From Erwinia sorbitola (GTDB taxonomy: Bacteria; Pseudomonadota; Gammaproteobacteria; Enterobacterales; Enterobacteriaceae): a stretch of 64,000 bases of DNA. The stretch lies in NCBI RefSeq assembly GCF_009738185.1, contig NZ_CP046509.1:437501-501500 (forward strand), written 5' to 3'. This document shows, in pieces, positions 29,301-37,435 of this stretch. Both the position numbers and the translations under genes were made by a program. Under the pieces are notes generated by a model. It saw only the letters and a program-made list of their open reading frames with translations. It was not told where the DNA came from and ran no database searches. Numbering within the stretch: the stretch's first letter is position 1; every line of letters begins with the position of its first letter.

Positions 29301-30134
29301 AGCCGCTGGCCTGCGCTGAGTCTGAACTGTGATGAGTGCTGGCTGCGCGGGCAAAAATTTGGTCGTATAAAAGCAGATGTGACGCCATCCGGTGATACGC
29401 TGAAGTTGGAAAATGGGCTAATCGACAGTGGAAATGCCCGGCTGACGGTGAACGGTGAGTGGCAGAATCAGCCAGGCCAGCAGCGAACCTCATTAAAAGG
29501 TGTGCTGAGTGGTAAGAAGATTGATGATGCCACCAACTGGTTTGGTATCAGCTCACCGTTGCAGGATTCACCGTTTAAACTTGAATATGATCTGCACTGG
29601 CAGTCCGCGCCCTGGCAGCCCTCGGAGCAGACTCTGAGTGGAGTGCTGAAATCCCATCTGGGAGCCGGGCAAATCGCTGATGTTTCAACCGGACGCGCCG
29701 GGCAGCTGCTGCGTCTGGTCAGCATCGACTCACTGCTGCGTAAACTTCGCCTCGACTTCAGTGACACCTTTAGCCAGGGATTCTACTTCGATTCCATTAA
29801 CGGCACGGCCTGGATTGAAAACGGCGTAATGCATACCGATAATCTGCTGGTGGACGGTCTGGAAGCGGATATTGCTATGAAAGGTAAGGTGGATCTGGTT
29901 AAACGTCAGATTGATATGGAAGCGGTGGTGGCCCCGGAAATATCCACAACCGTTGGAGTGGCTACCGCCTTCGCAGTGAACCCGGTGATTGGTGCGGCGG
30001 TATTCGCCGCCAGTAAGGTGCTGGGGCCGTTGTGGAGCAAGATTTCCGTGTTGCGTTACCACATCAGCGGGCCGATAGATAAACCACAAATCGATGAGGT
30101 GCTACGTAAACCGCGAGAAATCACTGAGAAGTGA
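26331..30134 (+). CDS. yhdP: AsmA-like phospholipid transport protein YhdP
   Basis: A 1267-residue envelope protein with one N-terminal TM segment (about 8-30) and a long periplasmic beta-rich body of DUF3971 and AsmA C-terminal type, ending near DKPQIDEVLRKP. YhdP, with TamB and YdbH, is known to carry phospholipids to the outer membrane. The start is GTG at 26331 behind GGAGAG; RQLPRILLLTGATLVV parallels the E. coli start. Length is that of E. coli (1266). It lies 152 bp before tldD, with an ERIC-like element between. Confidence 0.96.
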   Translation: MRQLPRILLLTGATLVVVIALLVSGLRLLMPHMNSWRAPILDYVSSVAGVRIDASSIEGSWENFGPRLEIKDIQSGFSDGGELKIQRVTLALDIWQSMLHLRWQFRDLTFWQLNLVTNTPLNTDNNKSDFQTERLSDLFLRQFDHFDLRDSHISFVTLSGQRATLAMPQLTWLNEETRHRAEGLVSLSSFTGQHGVVQLRLDLRDSNGYLSTGRVWMQADDVDMKPWLGQWIHDNTSLESARFSLAAWMSVENGEVHDGDIWLKQGGASWHGDKQPHHLSVDDLTAHISRFNGGWSVNIPQTRFITDGQPWPHGQFSLLWQPENSQLPGPDHQQELRVRATDLDLERLEPLIPLFAKLSPQLLENWRALQPRGQLRALALDVPLQQPERTRFQAQWKNLSWQPWELLPGMEHFDGTLAGGVADGRLTFDIRQATLPYSEMFKAPLEIAQASGAINWQYDKQGLSLSGQQVDVQARSLWARGDFRYQQQKDQPPRLDILAGINLSNAGDAWRYFPEPLMGKSLVSYLSGAIKGGQVRDATLIFAGDPQQFPFKNNDGMFEVAVPLRKATYEFEPGWPALENLDIDLDFANNGLWMRAPDIKLGEVSGHNISAVIPDYLQEKLIIDGEINGDGKQIRDYFNQSPLKSALGTTLDELQIGGNVSGRLHLDIPLDGNQVRATGDVNLANNSLLIKPLDTRFEQLTGHFTYDNGDLKSDAMTARWFGQPIGVSFNTQDGEKEYQIGVDLKADWQPGTIKQVPESVRKKLGGHLPWQGNVLVTLPHKGGTNYQVNIDADLKNVSSHLPSPLDKDGGRALPVKVTAKGNLNSFDLSGSVGDSHRFNSRWLLGKQLKVERGIWESNTKHMPALPDASGMVLNLPALDGEAWLGLLGAGTGTGGKGGKGSSSMLPGDIRLHTPLLTLAGQHWQDLTATLSQSVAGEMTINAQGKDINGTLVTKPDGPWLANLKYLYYNPQWDSKGASSPVSGDASTINFSRWPALSLNCDECWLRGQKFGRIKADVTPSGDTLKLENGLIDSGNARLTVNGEWQNQPGQQRTSLKGVLSGKKIDDATNWFGISSPLQDSPFKLEYDLHWQSAPWQPSEQTLSGVLKSHLGAGQIADVSTGRAGQLLRLVSIDSLLRKLRLDFSDTFSQGFYFDSINGTAWIENGVMHTDNLLVDGLEADIAMKGKVDLVKRQIDMEAVVAPEISTTVGVATAFAVNPVIGAAVFAASKVLGPLWSKISVLRYHISGPIDKPQIDEVLRKPREITEK

Positions 30135-30161
30135 GTTTGACGTAGCCTTCATATTGCCTCA

Positions 30162-30262
30162 CCCTTCATACTTGAAGTTGCAGCTGTGTTCGCTGCGTGC
30201 ATTCACCCAGGCATTTATAGATGTAAGCTCCCTGGGTTTATTTGAAAGCCAGCATTCACTGG
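30162..30262. repeat. ERIC-like intergenic repeat upstream of tldD
   Basis: The stretch begins CATACTTGAAGTTGCAGCTG and contains GCATTCACCCAGGCATTTAT, followed by ATGTAAGCTCCCTGGGTTTA. These match the left arm and core of ERIC, including near-matches to the ERIC2 and ERIC1R primer sites. CCCAGG and CCTGGG pair in the core. The right arm is degenerate. The element sits in the leader of tldD and may fold in the mRNA. Confidence 0.8.
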
Positions 30263-30286
30263 CTCATCCATACAGAGCGAGAATTC

Positions 30287-31732
30287 ATGAGTCTGAATCT
30301 GGTAAGTGAGCAGTTACTAACTGCTAACAACATTAGTCAAAGCGATCTTTTTTCCATTCTCAGCCAGCTTTCAGAACGTAAGCTGGACTATGCCGATCTC
30401 TATTTCCAATCCAGCTATCATGAGTCATGGGTGCTGGAAGATCGCATCATTAAAGACGGCTCCTACAATATCGATCAGGGTGTCGGCGTACGTGCGGTCA
30501 GCGGCGAGAAAACAGGCTTCGCCTATGCCGATCAGATCACGCTGAATGCGCTGAATCAGAGTGCAACGGCGGCACGCAGTATCGTACGTGAGCAGGGTAA
30601 CGGTCAGTCACGTACCCTTGGTGCAGTAATGAACCGCGCACTTTATCCGGCTCTTGACCCGCTGCAAAGCCTGACTCGTGAAGAAAAAATTGCTCTGCTG
30701 CATCGCGTAGACAGTGCCGCGCGCGCTGCCGATAAGCGTGTGCAGGAAGTTTCCGCCAGCCTGAGCGGCGTTTATGAGCTGGTACTGGTGGCTGCTACCG
30801 ATGGCACGCTGGCTGCCGATGTGCGTCCACTGGTGCGTCTCTCTGTCAGCGTACAGGTAGAAGAGAATGGCAAACGCGAGCGCGGTGCCAGCGGAGGCGG
30901 CGGGCGTTTTGGCTATGAGTTCTTCCTGGCCAACGAAGCCGGTGAAGTACGTGCAGAAGCCTGGGCGCGTGAAGCTGTACGCATGGCGCTGGTCAACCTG
31001 AATGCCGTGGCTGCACCCGCAGGCAGTATTCCGGTAGTGCTTGGCGCAGGCTGGCCGGGGGTATTGTTGCATGAAGCGGTTGGTCATGGGCTGGAAGGTG
31101 ATTTCAACCGTCGTGGCACGTCAGTGTTTAGCGGTCAGATGGGGCAACTGGTGGCTTCAGAACTCTGCACCGTAGTGGATGACGGCACCATTGAAGGTTT
31201 GCGCGGATCGCTGGCTGTCGATGATGAAGGTGTGCCGGGTCAGTATAACGTGCTGATTGAAAAAGGTATTCTGAAAGGTTATATGCAGGATAAGCTCAAT
31301 GCGCGCCTGATGGGCGTAGCGCCTACTGGTAATGGCCGCCGTGAGTCTTATGCACATTTACCGATGCCGCGTATGACTAACACCTATATGCTGGCGGGGA
31401 AATCCACCCCACAGGATATTATCGAAAGCGTGGAGTATGGCCTGTATGCGCCAAACTTCGGCGGCGGCCAGGTGGATATTACCTCCGGTAAATTTGTCTT
31501 CTCTACCTCAGAAGCTTATTTGATTGAGAACGGTAAGGTGACGAAGCCGGTAAAAGGGGCCACGCTGATTGGTTCTGGCATTGAAGCTATGCAGCAAATT
31601 TCGATGGTGGGTAATGACCTGGCGCTGGATAAAGGTGTTGGCGTATGTGGTAAAGAGGGCCAGAGCCTGCCGGTTGGCGTTGGTCAGCCAACGCTGAAGC
31701 TGGATAAATTGACCGTCGGCGGTACTGCCTGA
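30287..31732 (+). CDS. tldD: metalloprotease TldD
   Basis: A 481-residue subunit of the TldD/TldE zinc protease, which degrades unfolded peptides, matures microcin B17 and clears the CcdA antitoxin. The active-site motif HEAVGHGLEGD is visible near residue 262. The ATG at 30287 gives exactly the E. coli length; upstream codons belong to the repeat. The partner tldE (pmbA) is normally elsewhere and is not in this window. It is the last gene of the rightward mre-to-tldD row and converges on aaeR. Confidence 0.97.
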   Translation: MSLNLVSEQLLTANNISQSDLFSILSQLSERKLDYADLYFQSSYHESWVLEDRIIKDGSYNIDQGVGVRAVSGEKTGFAYADQITLNALNQSATAARSIVREQGNGQSRTLGAVMNRALYPALDPLQSLTREEKIALLHRVDSAARAADKRVQEVSASLSGVYELVLVAATDGTLAADVRPLVRLSVSVQVEENGKRERGASGGGGRFGYEFFLANEAGEVRAEAWAREAVRMALVNLNAVAAPAGSIPVVLGAGWPGVLLHEAVGHGLEGDFNRRGTSVFSGQMGQLVASELCTVVDDGTIEGLRGSLAVDDEGVPGQYNVLIEKGILKGYMQDKLNARLMGVAPTGNGRRESYAHLPMPRMTNTYMLAGKSTPQDIIESVEYGLYAPNFGGGQVDITSGKFVFSTSEAYLIENGKVTKPVKGATLIGSGIEAMQQISMVGNDLALDKGVGVCGKEGQSLPVGVGQPTLKLDKLTVGGTA

Positions 31733-31740
31733 GTGATTCT

Positions 31741-31986
31741 GGGCGAGGCGTGCCTCGCCCCTACGCAAAATAGCACCTGCACCTAGGCGAGGCGTGCCTC
31801 GCCCCTACGAAAAATAGCATCTGTACCTGGGCGAGGCGTGCCTCGCCCCTACGAGACATAGCACCTGCACCTGGGCGAGGCGTGCCTCGCCCCTACGAAA
31901 AATAGCACCTGCACCTGGTCGAGGCGTACCTCGCCCCTACGAAAAATAGCATCTGCACCTGGGCGAGGTGAACCTCGCCCATACGG
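31741..31986. repeat. 44-bp palindromic tandem repeat, about 5.6 copies
   Basis: Units start at 31741, 31785, 31829, 31873, 31917 and 31961, an exact 44-bp period; the last is cut after 26 bp. Each holds the palindrome GGGCGAGGC-GT-GCCTCGCCC, then CTACGAAAAATAGCACCTGCACCT with minor changes. The array fills the space between the convergent tldD and aaeR stops, so its hairpins could act as a bidirectional transcription barrier. The linkers are copies of one another, so this is not CRISPR. Confidence 0.95.
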
Positions 31987-31998
31987 GAAATTGTGCGC

Positions 31999-32913
31999 TT
32001 ACTTGCGGAACTCCTGGTAAATCTCTGCCACTTTATCGAAATAAGCGATCAGATAGTTAATACACACCTGCACCTTCAGCGGCAGCTTATCTTTCTGGGT
32101 GTACACCGCATACACCGGGCGCGGCACCGACTGATAATGTGCGAACAGGATCTCCACCTTCCCTGCATTAATCTCATCAATAATCCACATCAGCGGCACG
32201 TAGGCGATACCGGTACCTGATTTCAGCCAGCGGATCAGCGTCTGCGAGTCATTAGTGGCAAAACGTCCCTGAGGCGAGAGGCGAATTGAGGTGCCTTCTG
32301 GTGAGGTCAGCTCAAAATCATTATCCACACGTACGCTGTATTCCAGCCATGAAAAGTTACTGATATCTGAAGGCTTTTCTGGCGTACCATTCTCGGTGAG
32401 ATAACTTTTGGCTGCACACACTACCATCGGCATAGAACCCAGCCGCGTTGAAAACAGGCTGGAATCCTGCAACGCTCCTACGCGAACCACTAGATCCAGT
32501 CCGTCAGCGATCAGATCCGGTGCCGGAATGCCCGTCACCAGGTTTACCGTCAGCCCCGGATACTCCTTCAACATCTCTTCCGCCATGGGTGCCAGCAGGT
32601 TCTGTGACATGGTTGAAGAGCTGCCAATACGCAGTGTACCAATCGGCGTATTATTAAACGCCCATAGCTGTTCATGTACCTGCTGCGCTTCAGACATCAT
32701 GCGGCGGCAGCCCTGGAAATAAATTTTACCTGCTTCGGTCAGTCCAAGGCTGCGTGTGCTGCGGTTCAGCAGCTTTACCTGTAGTTCATTTTCCAGCCTG
32801 GCGACGATCTGACTCACCGCCGAGACGCTTAACTGCATCTGCGCCGCTGCTGCCGTAAACGAACCGAGTTCCACCACTTTGGCGAAAACGCTCATACCCT
32901 TAAGTCTTTCCAT
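31999..32913 (-). CDS. aaeR: LysR-type regulator AaeR
   Basis: A 304-residue LysR-family regulator. It has an N-terminal winged helix-turn-helix (GSFTAAAAQMQLSVSAVSQI, about residues 17-36) and a C-terminal effector-binding domain. It is divergent from aaeXAB, which it activates in E. coli in response to aromatic carboxylic acids such as p-hydroxybenzoate. The family and neighbours support AaeR. The 276-bp divergent promoter region should hold its sites, but they were not resolved. Confidence 0.93.
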   Translation of the reverse strand: MERLKGMSVFAKVVELGSFTAAAAQMQLSVSAVSQIVARLENELQVKLLNRSTRSLGLTEAGKIYFQGCRRMMSEAQQVHEQLWAFNNTPIGTLRIGSSSTMSQNLLAPMAEEMLKEYPGLTVNLVTGIPAPDLIADGLDLVVRVGALQDSSLFSTRLGSMPMVVCAAKSYLTENGTPEKPSDISNFSWLEYSVRVDNDFELTSPEGTSIRLSPQGRFATNDSQTLIRWLKSGTGIAYVPLMWIIDEINAGKVEILFAHYQSVPRPVYAVYTQKDKLPLKVQVCINYLIAYFDKVAEIYQEFRK

Positions 32914-33189
32914 TATTAACCCTGGCTTAAAAGTGATTTAGATCACATTTGGTAGATAACTTATAGTCAGGCGCGTTACTATAGCACTGCCAGGTTACCG
33001 CTCTGTCATCCCGCGTAATACAAATGCTGCTCCTGAATAGACTATTATTCAATTAGCTCCGGTTCTGATTGGTGTCTGACTGTTCTCTTGTCACCTGATC
33101 ATCCTCTGTATAAACACGCTCCCCTGAAACCAGGAGGAGAAAGGAGAGCGGCGGCGAGCTTCCTGGTACCGTATCAACAAGGATAAGAG
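32914..33189. other. aaeR-aaeX divergent regulatory region
   Basis: 276 bp without a gene between two divergent operons. It contains the imperfect dyad GAATAGACTATTATTC near 33035 and a stem (TCCCCTGAAACCAGGAGGA near 33120) close to the aaeX start. An AaeR operator and both promoters are expected here, but no exact site is claimed. Confidence 0.45.
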
Positions 33190-33393
33190 ATGAGTGTACT
33201 TCCGGTTGTTGTGGTGTTCGGGATGTCATTCCCACCCATATTTTTTGAAATTATTGTGTCGCTGATGGTGTTCTGGCTGGTGCGCCGTTTAATCATGCCG
33301 ACTGGTCTGTACGATCTGGTCTGGCATCCGGCACTGTTTAATACTGCACTTTACTGCTGCCTGTTTTATCTGGTATCCCGGTTTTTCGTCTGA
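33190..33393 (+). CDS. aaeX: small membrane protein AaeX
   Basis: A 67-residue protein of the DUF1656 family with two membrane segments (about 5-30 and 46-66). It always precedes aaeA, is of unknown exact function and is an accessory of the aromatic-acid efflux system. It starts with ATG behind an AAGGAT ribosome site and ends 7 bp before aaeA. Confidence 0.94.
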   Translation: MSVLPVVVVFGMSFPPIFFEIIVSLMVFWLVRRLIMPTGLYDLVWHPALFNTALYCCLFYLVSRFFV

Positions 33394-33400
33394 GGTCATA

Positions 33401-34333
33401 GTGAAAGCTCTAACAAGAAAGATTGCTCGTTTCGCCATCACTTTGCTGCTGGTGATCATCGCGATTGTCCTGATTTTCCGCATCTGGGTGTTCTATACCG
33501 AATCCCCGTGGACGCGTGACGCCAAATTTACCGCCGATGTGGTGGCGATTGCGCCCGATGTCAGCGGTCTGATTACCGATGTGCGTGTGCATGACAACCA
33601 GCTGGTACAGAAAGATCAGGTGCTGTTTGTCATTGACCAGCCACGTTATCAAAGAGCCCTGGAAGGGGCAGAAGCAGATGTTGCTTACTACCAGGCAATA
33701 CTGAATGAAAAACGCCGTGAAGCGGTGCGTCGTAACAAGCTGGGCATTTCCGCGATGTCGCGTGAAGCTATCGACCAGGCAAATAATGATTATCAGACCA
33801 CCGAGCATCAGCTGGCAAAAGCTATCGCTACTCGCGATCTGTCAAAGCTGGATCTGGCGCGTACGGTGGTCAGAGCGCCTTCAGCAGGCTGGATAACCAA
33901 CCTCAATGTCTATACCGGTGAGTTTATCACCCGTGGTTCAACCTCAGTAGCGTTGGTAAAGCAGAATTCATTCTATGTGCTGGCCTACATGGAAGAGACC
34001 AAGCTTGAGGGGGTTCGTCCCGGTTATCGTGTGGAGATCACCCCGCTTGGCAGCAACCATGTTTTGTACGGCTCCGTGAACAGCGTGGCGGCAGGGGTGA
34101 CCAACAGCAGCAGCACCGACGACAGTAAAGGGATGGCGACCATTGACTCGAATCTGGAGTGGGTGCGCCTGGCGCAGCGAGTGCCGGTGCGCATTCATCT
34201 CGATAAGCAGCCGGGTAACCTTTATCCATCAGGCACTACCGCGACAGTTGTGGTGACGGGGGAACATGACCGCCAGCATCAGGATATGTCACCGTTTATG
34301 AAGCTGTTGCATCGCCTGCGTGAGTTTGGCTGA
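33401..34333 (+). CDS. aaeA: p-hydroxybenzoic acid efflux pump subunit AaeA
   Basis: A 310-residue membrane-fusion (HlyD/EmrA-like) protein with an N-terminal TM anchor (about 10-32), a lipoyl-like half motif VAIAPDVSGLITDVRVHDNQ, a helical hairpin (about 85-150) and a beta-barrel. It bridges AaeB to the outer membrane for export of aromatic carboxylic acids. The start is GTG at 33401, behind GAGG and 7 bp after aaeX. aaeB follows after 13 bp. Confidence 0.96.
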   Translation: MKALTRKIARFAITLLLVIIAIVLIFRIWVFYTESPWTRDAKFTADVVAIAPDVSGLITDVRVHDNQLVQKDQVLFVIDQPRYQRALEGAEADVAYYQAILNEKRREAVRRNKLGISAMSREAIDQANNDYQTTEHQLAKAIATRDLSKLDLARTVVRAPSAGWITNLNVYTGEFITRGSTSVALVKQNSFYVLAYMEETKLEGVRPGYRVEITPLGSNHVLYGSVNSVAAGVTNSSSTDDSKGMATIDSNLEWVRLAQRVPVRIHLDKQPGNLYPSGTTATVVVTGEHDRQHQDMSPFMKLLHRLREFG

Positions 34334-34346
34334 GGCGGGATAAATT

Positions 34347-36305
34347 ATGCAGTGGTATCGTCTGCGTTTCCCCATCAAACTGACTTTTGCCATTCTGCTG
34401 GCGCTGTTTGTCGGGTTTGAATTTAACCTGGAAACCCCGCGCTGGGCAGTGATGACCGCTGCTATTGTCGCCGGGGGTACGGCTTTTGCGGCGGGTGGCG
34501 ATCCGTTCTCTGGCGCGCTTCGCCATCGCGGCATGTTGCGTATTATCGGCACATTTATTGGCTGTATTGCCGCCGTAACCATTATGGTTGCCACCATTCG
34601 TGCACCGGTGGTGATGTTGCTACTGTGCTGTATCTGGGCCGGGGTTTGCGTGTGGATCTCTTCACTGATGAAAGTGGAGAACTCCTACGCGCTGGGCCTG
34701 GCGGGCTATACAGCACTGATCATTGTGATTACCGTTGATGCCAGTGGTTCATTGCAGCTGGCTCCCCGCTTTGCTATTGAGCGTTGCAGTGAAATCATTA
34801 TCGGCATTGTCTGTGCCATTCTGGCCGACATGCTGTTTTCACCGCGTTCAATTAAACAGGATATCGATCGTGAAATTGATGCACTGCTGGTGGAACAGTA
34901 CCGGTTGATGCAGCTCTGTGTGGCAAATGCAGATAAAGAGGAAGTGGATAAATGCTGGGCGGGTCTGGTGCGCCGCACCACCGCGCTCAACGGGATGCGC
35001 AGCAATTTGCTGATGGAGTCAGGCCGCTGGCAGAAAGTGGAGCGCCGTCTGCGGGTGATGAATACCCTGTCGCTCACGCTGATTACCCAGGCCTGTGAAA
35101 CCTTCCTGATCCAGCATACTCGCCAGGAATATGTTCCCTCGCAGTTCCATCTGTTCTTCGAAAAACCGGTTAACAGTATTGCCGATGTTCATAACCGGAT
35201 GAAAGTTATGCGCCGGGTGATTACCGTCAGCGGCAGCAAGAATACGCCGATAACTATCCGTACCTGGGTGGGGGCGGCCAGCCGCTATCTGCTGCTGTTA
35301 AAAGGAGTACACACCAACAGCAGCATCAGCCGCATAGAAGAAGAGATACTGAATACCGAACCTGTGGTTAAAATGCGCTCCGCTGAAACCCGCCATGCAC
35401 TGGTTAACGGCCTGCGTACTTTTGTTGCCATTGCCGTTGGTTCACTGTTCTGGCTGTGGACTGGCTGGACGTCAGCCAGCGGTGCAGTGGTGATGCTTGG
35501 CGTGATTACCTCACTGGCCATGCGTACGCCCAATCCCCAGATGGTGGCTAAAGACTTTGTTTACGGCATGATTACCGCTTTCCCTGTGGGGGCGCTGTAT
35601 TACATGTTTGTGATGCCGAACACGCAGCAAAGTATGCTGCTGCTCTGTATCGCATTGGGTCTGTTCGCCTTTATTTGCGGCATTTTCATTCAGCGCCGTC
35701 AGATTGGTACGCTGGGGCTGCTGGTGGGGACGCTCAATATCCTGACGCTGGATAACCCGATGACGTTTGGCGTAAGTGCGTTTCTTGATAGCGCACTCGG
35801 CCAGGCGATTGGGCCGGTGGTTGCACTGCTGGTGATGCTGCTGATCCGTGATACGTCGAAAGCCCGCGTCGGGCAGACGTTGCTGAACCGCCTGATGTAT
35901 GCGGCAGTCTCTGCGCTCACCACCAATGCTGCGCGCCGGAAAGAGAACCACCTGCCTGCGCTCTATCAGCAGCTGTTTATGTTGATGAATATCTTCCCTG
36001 GCGATATCGATAGATACCGGCTGGCGCTGACGCTGATTATCGGGCACCAGCGCATGCGCGATGCGGATGTACCGGTGAATCCCGATCTCTCTGCTTTCCA
36101 CAAACAGATGCGTCATACCGCTGACCGGGTTATTTCTGCCAGCAGCGAAGATAAAAAACGCTATTATTTTGAACGCCTGCTGGGAGAGTTCGAGATTTAC
36201 CAGCAAAAGCTACAGCAGTATGAAGCGCCACTCGGGGTGACTGAGCCGGTTGCACGACTCGCTGCGGTGCTGAAGAAATATCAGAATAGCCTGATCAAAA
36301 TATGA
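34347..36305 (+). CDS. aaeB: p-hydroxybenzoic acid efflux pump subunit AaeB
   Basis: A 652-residue inner-membrane transporter of the FUSC/aromatic acid exporter family, with two sets of membrane segments (about 10-160 and 355-510) separated by a soluble region. It pumps p-hydroxybenzoate and related acids together with AaeA. It is the last gene of aaeXAB, and a terminator follows 6 bp after the stop. Confidence 0.96.
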   Translation: MQWYRLRFPIKLTFAILLALFVGFEFNLETPRWAVMTAAIVAGGTAFAAGGDPFSGALRHRGMLRIIGTFIGCIAAVTIMVATIRAPVVMLLLCCIWAGVCVWISSLMKVENSYALGLAGYTALIIVITVDASGSLQLAPRFAIERCSEIIIGIVCAILADMLFSPRSIKQDIDREIDALLVEQYRLMQLCVANADKEEVDKCWAGLVRRTTALNGMRSNLLMESGRWQKVERRLRVMNTLSLTLITQACETFLIQHTRQEYVPSQFHLFFEKPVNSIADVHNRMKVMRRVITVSGSKNTPITIRTWVGAASRYLLLLKGVHTNSSISRIEEEILNTEPVVKMRSAETRHALVNGLRTFVAIAVGSLFWLWTGWTSASGAVVMLGVITSLAMRTPNPQMVAKDFVYGMITAFPVGALYYMFVMPNTQQSMLLLCIALGLFAFICGIFIQRRQIGTLGLLVGTLNILTLDNPMTFGVSAFLDSALGQAIGPVVALLVMLLIRDTSKARVGQTLLNRLMYAAVSALTTNAARRKENHLPALYQQLFMLMNIFPGDIDRYRLALTLIIGHQRMRDADVPVNPDLSAFHKQMRHTADRVISASSEDKKRYYFERLLGEFEIYQQKLQQYEAPLGVTEPVARLAAVLKKYQNSLIKI

Positions 36306-36311
36306 TCCTGC

Positions 36312-36340
36312 CGCTGACAGCGCCCGCCGTCAGCGTTTTT
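36312..36340 (+). terminator. terminator of aaeXAB
   Basis: CGCTGAC and GTCAGCG form a 7-bp stem followed by TTTTT, right after the aaeB stop. Confidence 0.85.
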
Positions 36341-36443
36341 CCCGGCCAGTTTTCCTTCCCTGACAACACAGCTTCAGTAAACGACTGCCGTTTGCCATCT
36401 ATACTTATTCCCAGGCAAATGACAAAACGATCAGGAGAAAGTG

Positions 36444-36726
36444 ATGGCCCTCGCAACGCTTCAGGAAAATGAACTGTTTGCGGTCGTTTTTCTGAGTAAC
36501 GTTCACCGGCAGCAGACGGTCCATTCCGTCGCGCCGGGAAGTGGCATGGTTGGGGAGTGAGCGCATGGTCTCAACCGGGCAGGCACCGTTTGACGGTGTC
36601 GGGGAGCCAGAACCGGGGCATGAGTTCGTCGCCGGGACTGAAAGATTTTATGGAAGTGAAAGCCGTGCACATTGGCGGGCTGTAGCCCGACGTCCGGTTG
36701 TTTGTCCTGCGGAGCAGCCAGCATGA
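36444..36726 (+). pseudogene. possible frameshifted small gene before the barstar gene
   Basis: An ATG at 36444 sits behind a strong AGGAG ribosome site and opens a frame of 38 codons ending at 36560. From 36541 a second frame, shifted by one base, stays open to a TGA at 36724-36726. That TGA overlaps the barstar ATG as ATGA, a classic coupling overlap. Joined, the frames would encode about 90 residues. I do not recognise either half. In other bacteria barstar genes pair with a ribonuclease, but no barnase motif is visible here. It could also be two chance frames. Confidence 0.3.
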
Positions 36727-36992
36727 GAAAAGAGAGTTTTGATTTTAATGTGATTGTCGATCAGGCGCATTTCTACCGTCAGTTCAGTGAACGGTTTGCG
36801 CTTGAGGTCAGTGCGATAAACGATCTGGACAGCCTTTGGGATGCCATCACGCTGCCACGGGTACCGCTGCCGCTGGAAATAGAGTTTATCAATCTGGGAA
36901 GTGGTCAGAAGCGACGCTATGGTGCGCTAATTTTGCTGTTTGATGAGGCCGAAGAGGAGCTGGAGGGGCAACTCCGCTTTAATGTCCGGTAA
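36723..36992 (+). CDS. yhcO: barstar family protein YhcO
   Basis: An 89-residue barstar-fold protein, an inhibitor-type domain that in Bacillus blocks the ribonuclease barnase. Residues 24-50 (FALEVSAINDLDSLWDAIT) carry the helix-loop pattern of the family. The ATG at 36723 overlaps the stop of a preceding open frame and has GGAG upstream. No matching ribonuclease is seen nearby, so the target is unknown. E. coli yhcO lies at the same place between aaeB and yhcN. Confidence 0.88.
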   Translation: MRKESFDFNVIVDQAHFYRQFSERFALEVSAINDLDSLWDAITLPRVPLPLEIEFINLGSGQKRRYGALILLFDEAEEELEGQLRFNVR

Positions 36993-37005
36993 GCGGATAA
37001 CAATA

Positions 37006-37029
37006 AAAAGGGCCCCGGCGAACGGGGCC
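37006..37029 (-). terminator. terminator after the yhcN-like gene (copy 1)
   Basis: Read leftward, GGCCCCG and CGGGGCC pair and are followed by CTTTTTATTG. It ends leftward transcription from the yhcN cluster. A further GCCC/GGGC hairpin lies at 37046-37062. Confidence 0.75.
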
Positions 37030-37077
37030 AAAAGGTTCGTCTATCCTGCCCGGCATGGGCAGGCCATCGACGAGGAA

Positions 37078-37341
37078 TTACTTGTAGATCTCGGCGGTTG
37101 CGTGCCAGCTATCCTGATTGCGTGCTTCGATAATACGATAAGCACTGGCACCTTCACGGTCAGCTTTTTGCGATAACTGCTGACGGATATCCGACGGTGT
37201 ACCCGCCACGCCACTCAACGTAATTGTCCCCGCAGATTGCAAATTCTCAGCCTGTTGGCTATTCACCAGCTGCGCAGCAGATGCGCCGAAGCTGATAGCA
37301 GAGAACAGGCTCAATGCAGCGATGGTTGTTGTAATTTTCAT
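37078..37341 (-). CDS. yhcN: YhcN/BhsA-type periplasmic protein, copy 1
   Basis: An 87-residue secreted protein of the DUF1471 (YdgH/BhsA/McbA) family. A signal peptide ends after SFGASA, and the mature part is about 65 residues with the family pattern GTITLSGVAGTPSDIRQQLSQKA and the ending ATAEIYK. Family members respond to acid, peroxide or other stress and affect biofilm. It is the most distal of three tandem copies on the minus strand. The ATG at 37341 has an AGGAG site. Confidence 0.9.
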   Translation of the reverse strand: MKITTTIAALSLFSAISFGASAAQLVNSQQAENLQSAGTITLSGVAGTPSDIRQQLSQKADREGASAYRIIEARNQDSWHATAEIYK

Positions 37342-37435
37342 ATTTAATCTCCTCATTGTGACAAACAACCTGCGGATGGAACATCATGACCGCAGTCATG
37401 TCACTGGGGGGCGCATTAGCACCCGGTGCGCTATT

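Noticed and set aside
30094..30309. 71-codon frame across the yhdP end and tldD start
   Set aside because: It consists of the yhdP tail out of frame and the ERIC-like repeat.
31741..31986. Candidate CRISPR array
   Set aside because: Period and palindromes look superficially similar, but the spacers are copies of each other and no cas genes are near.
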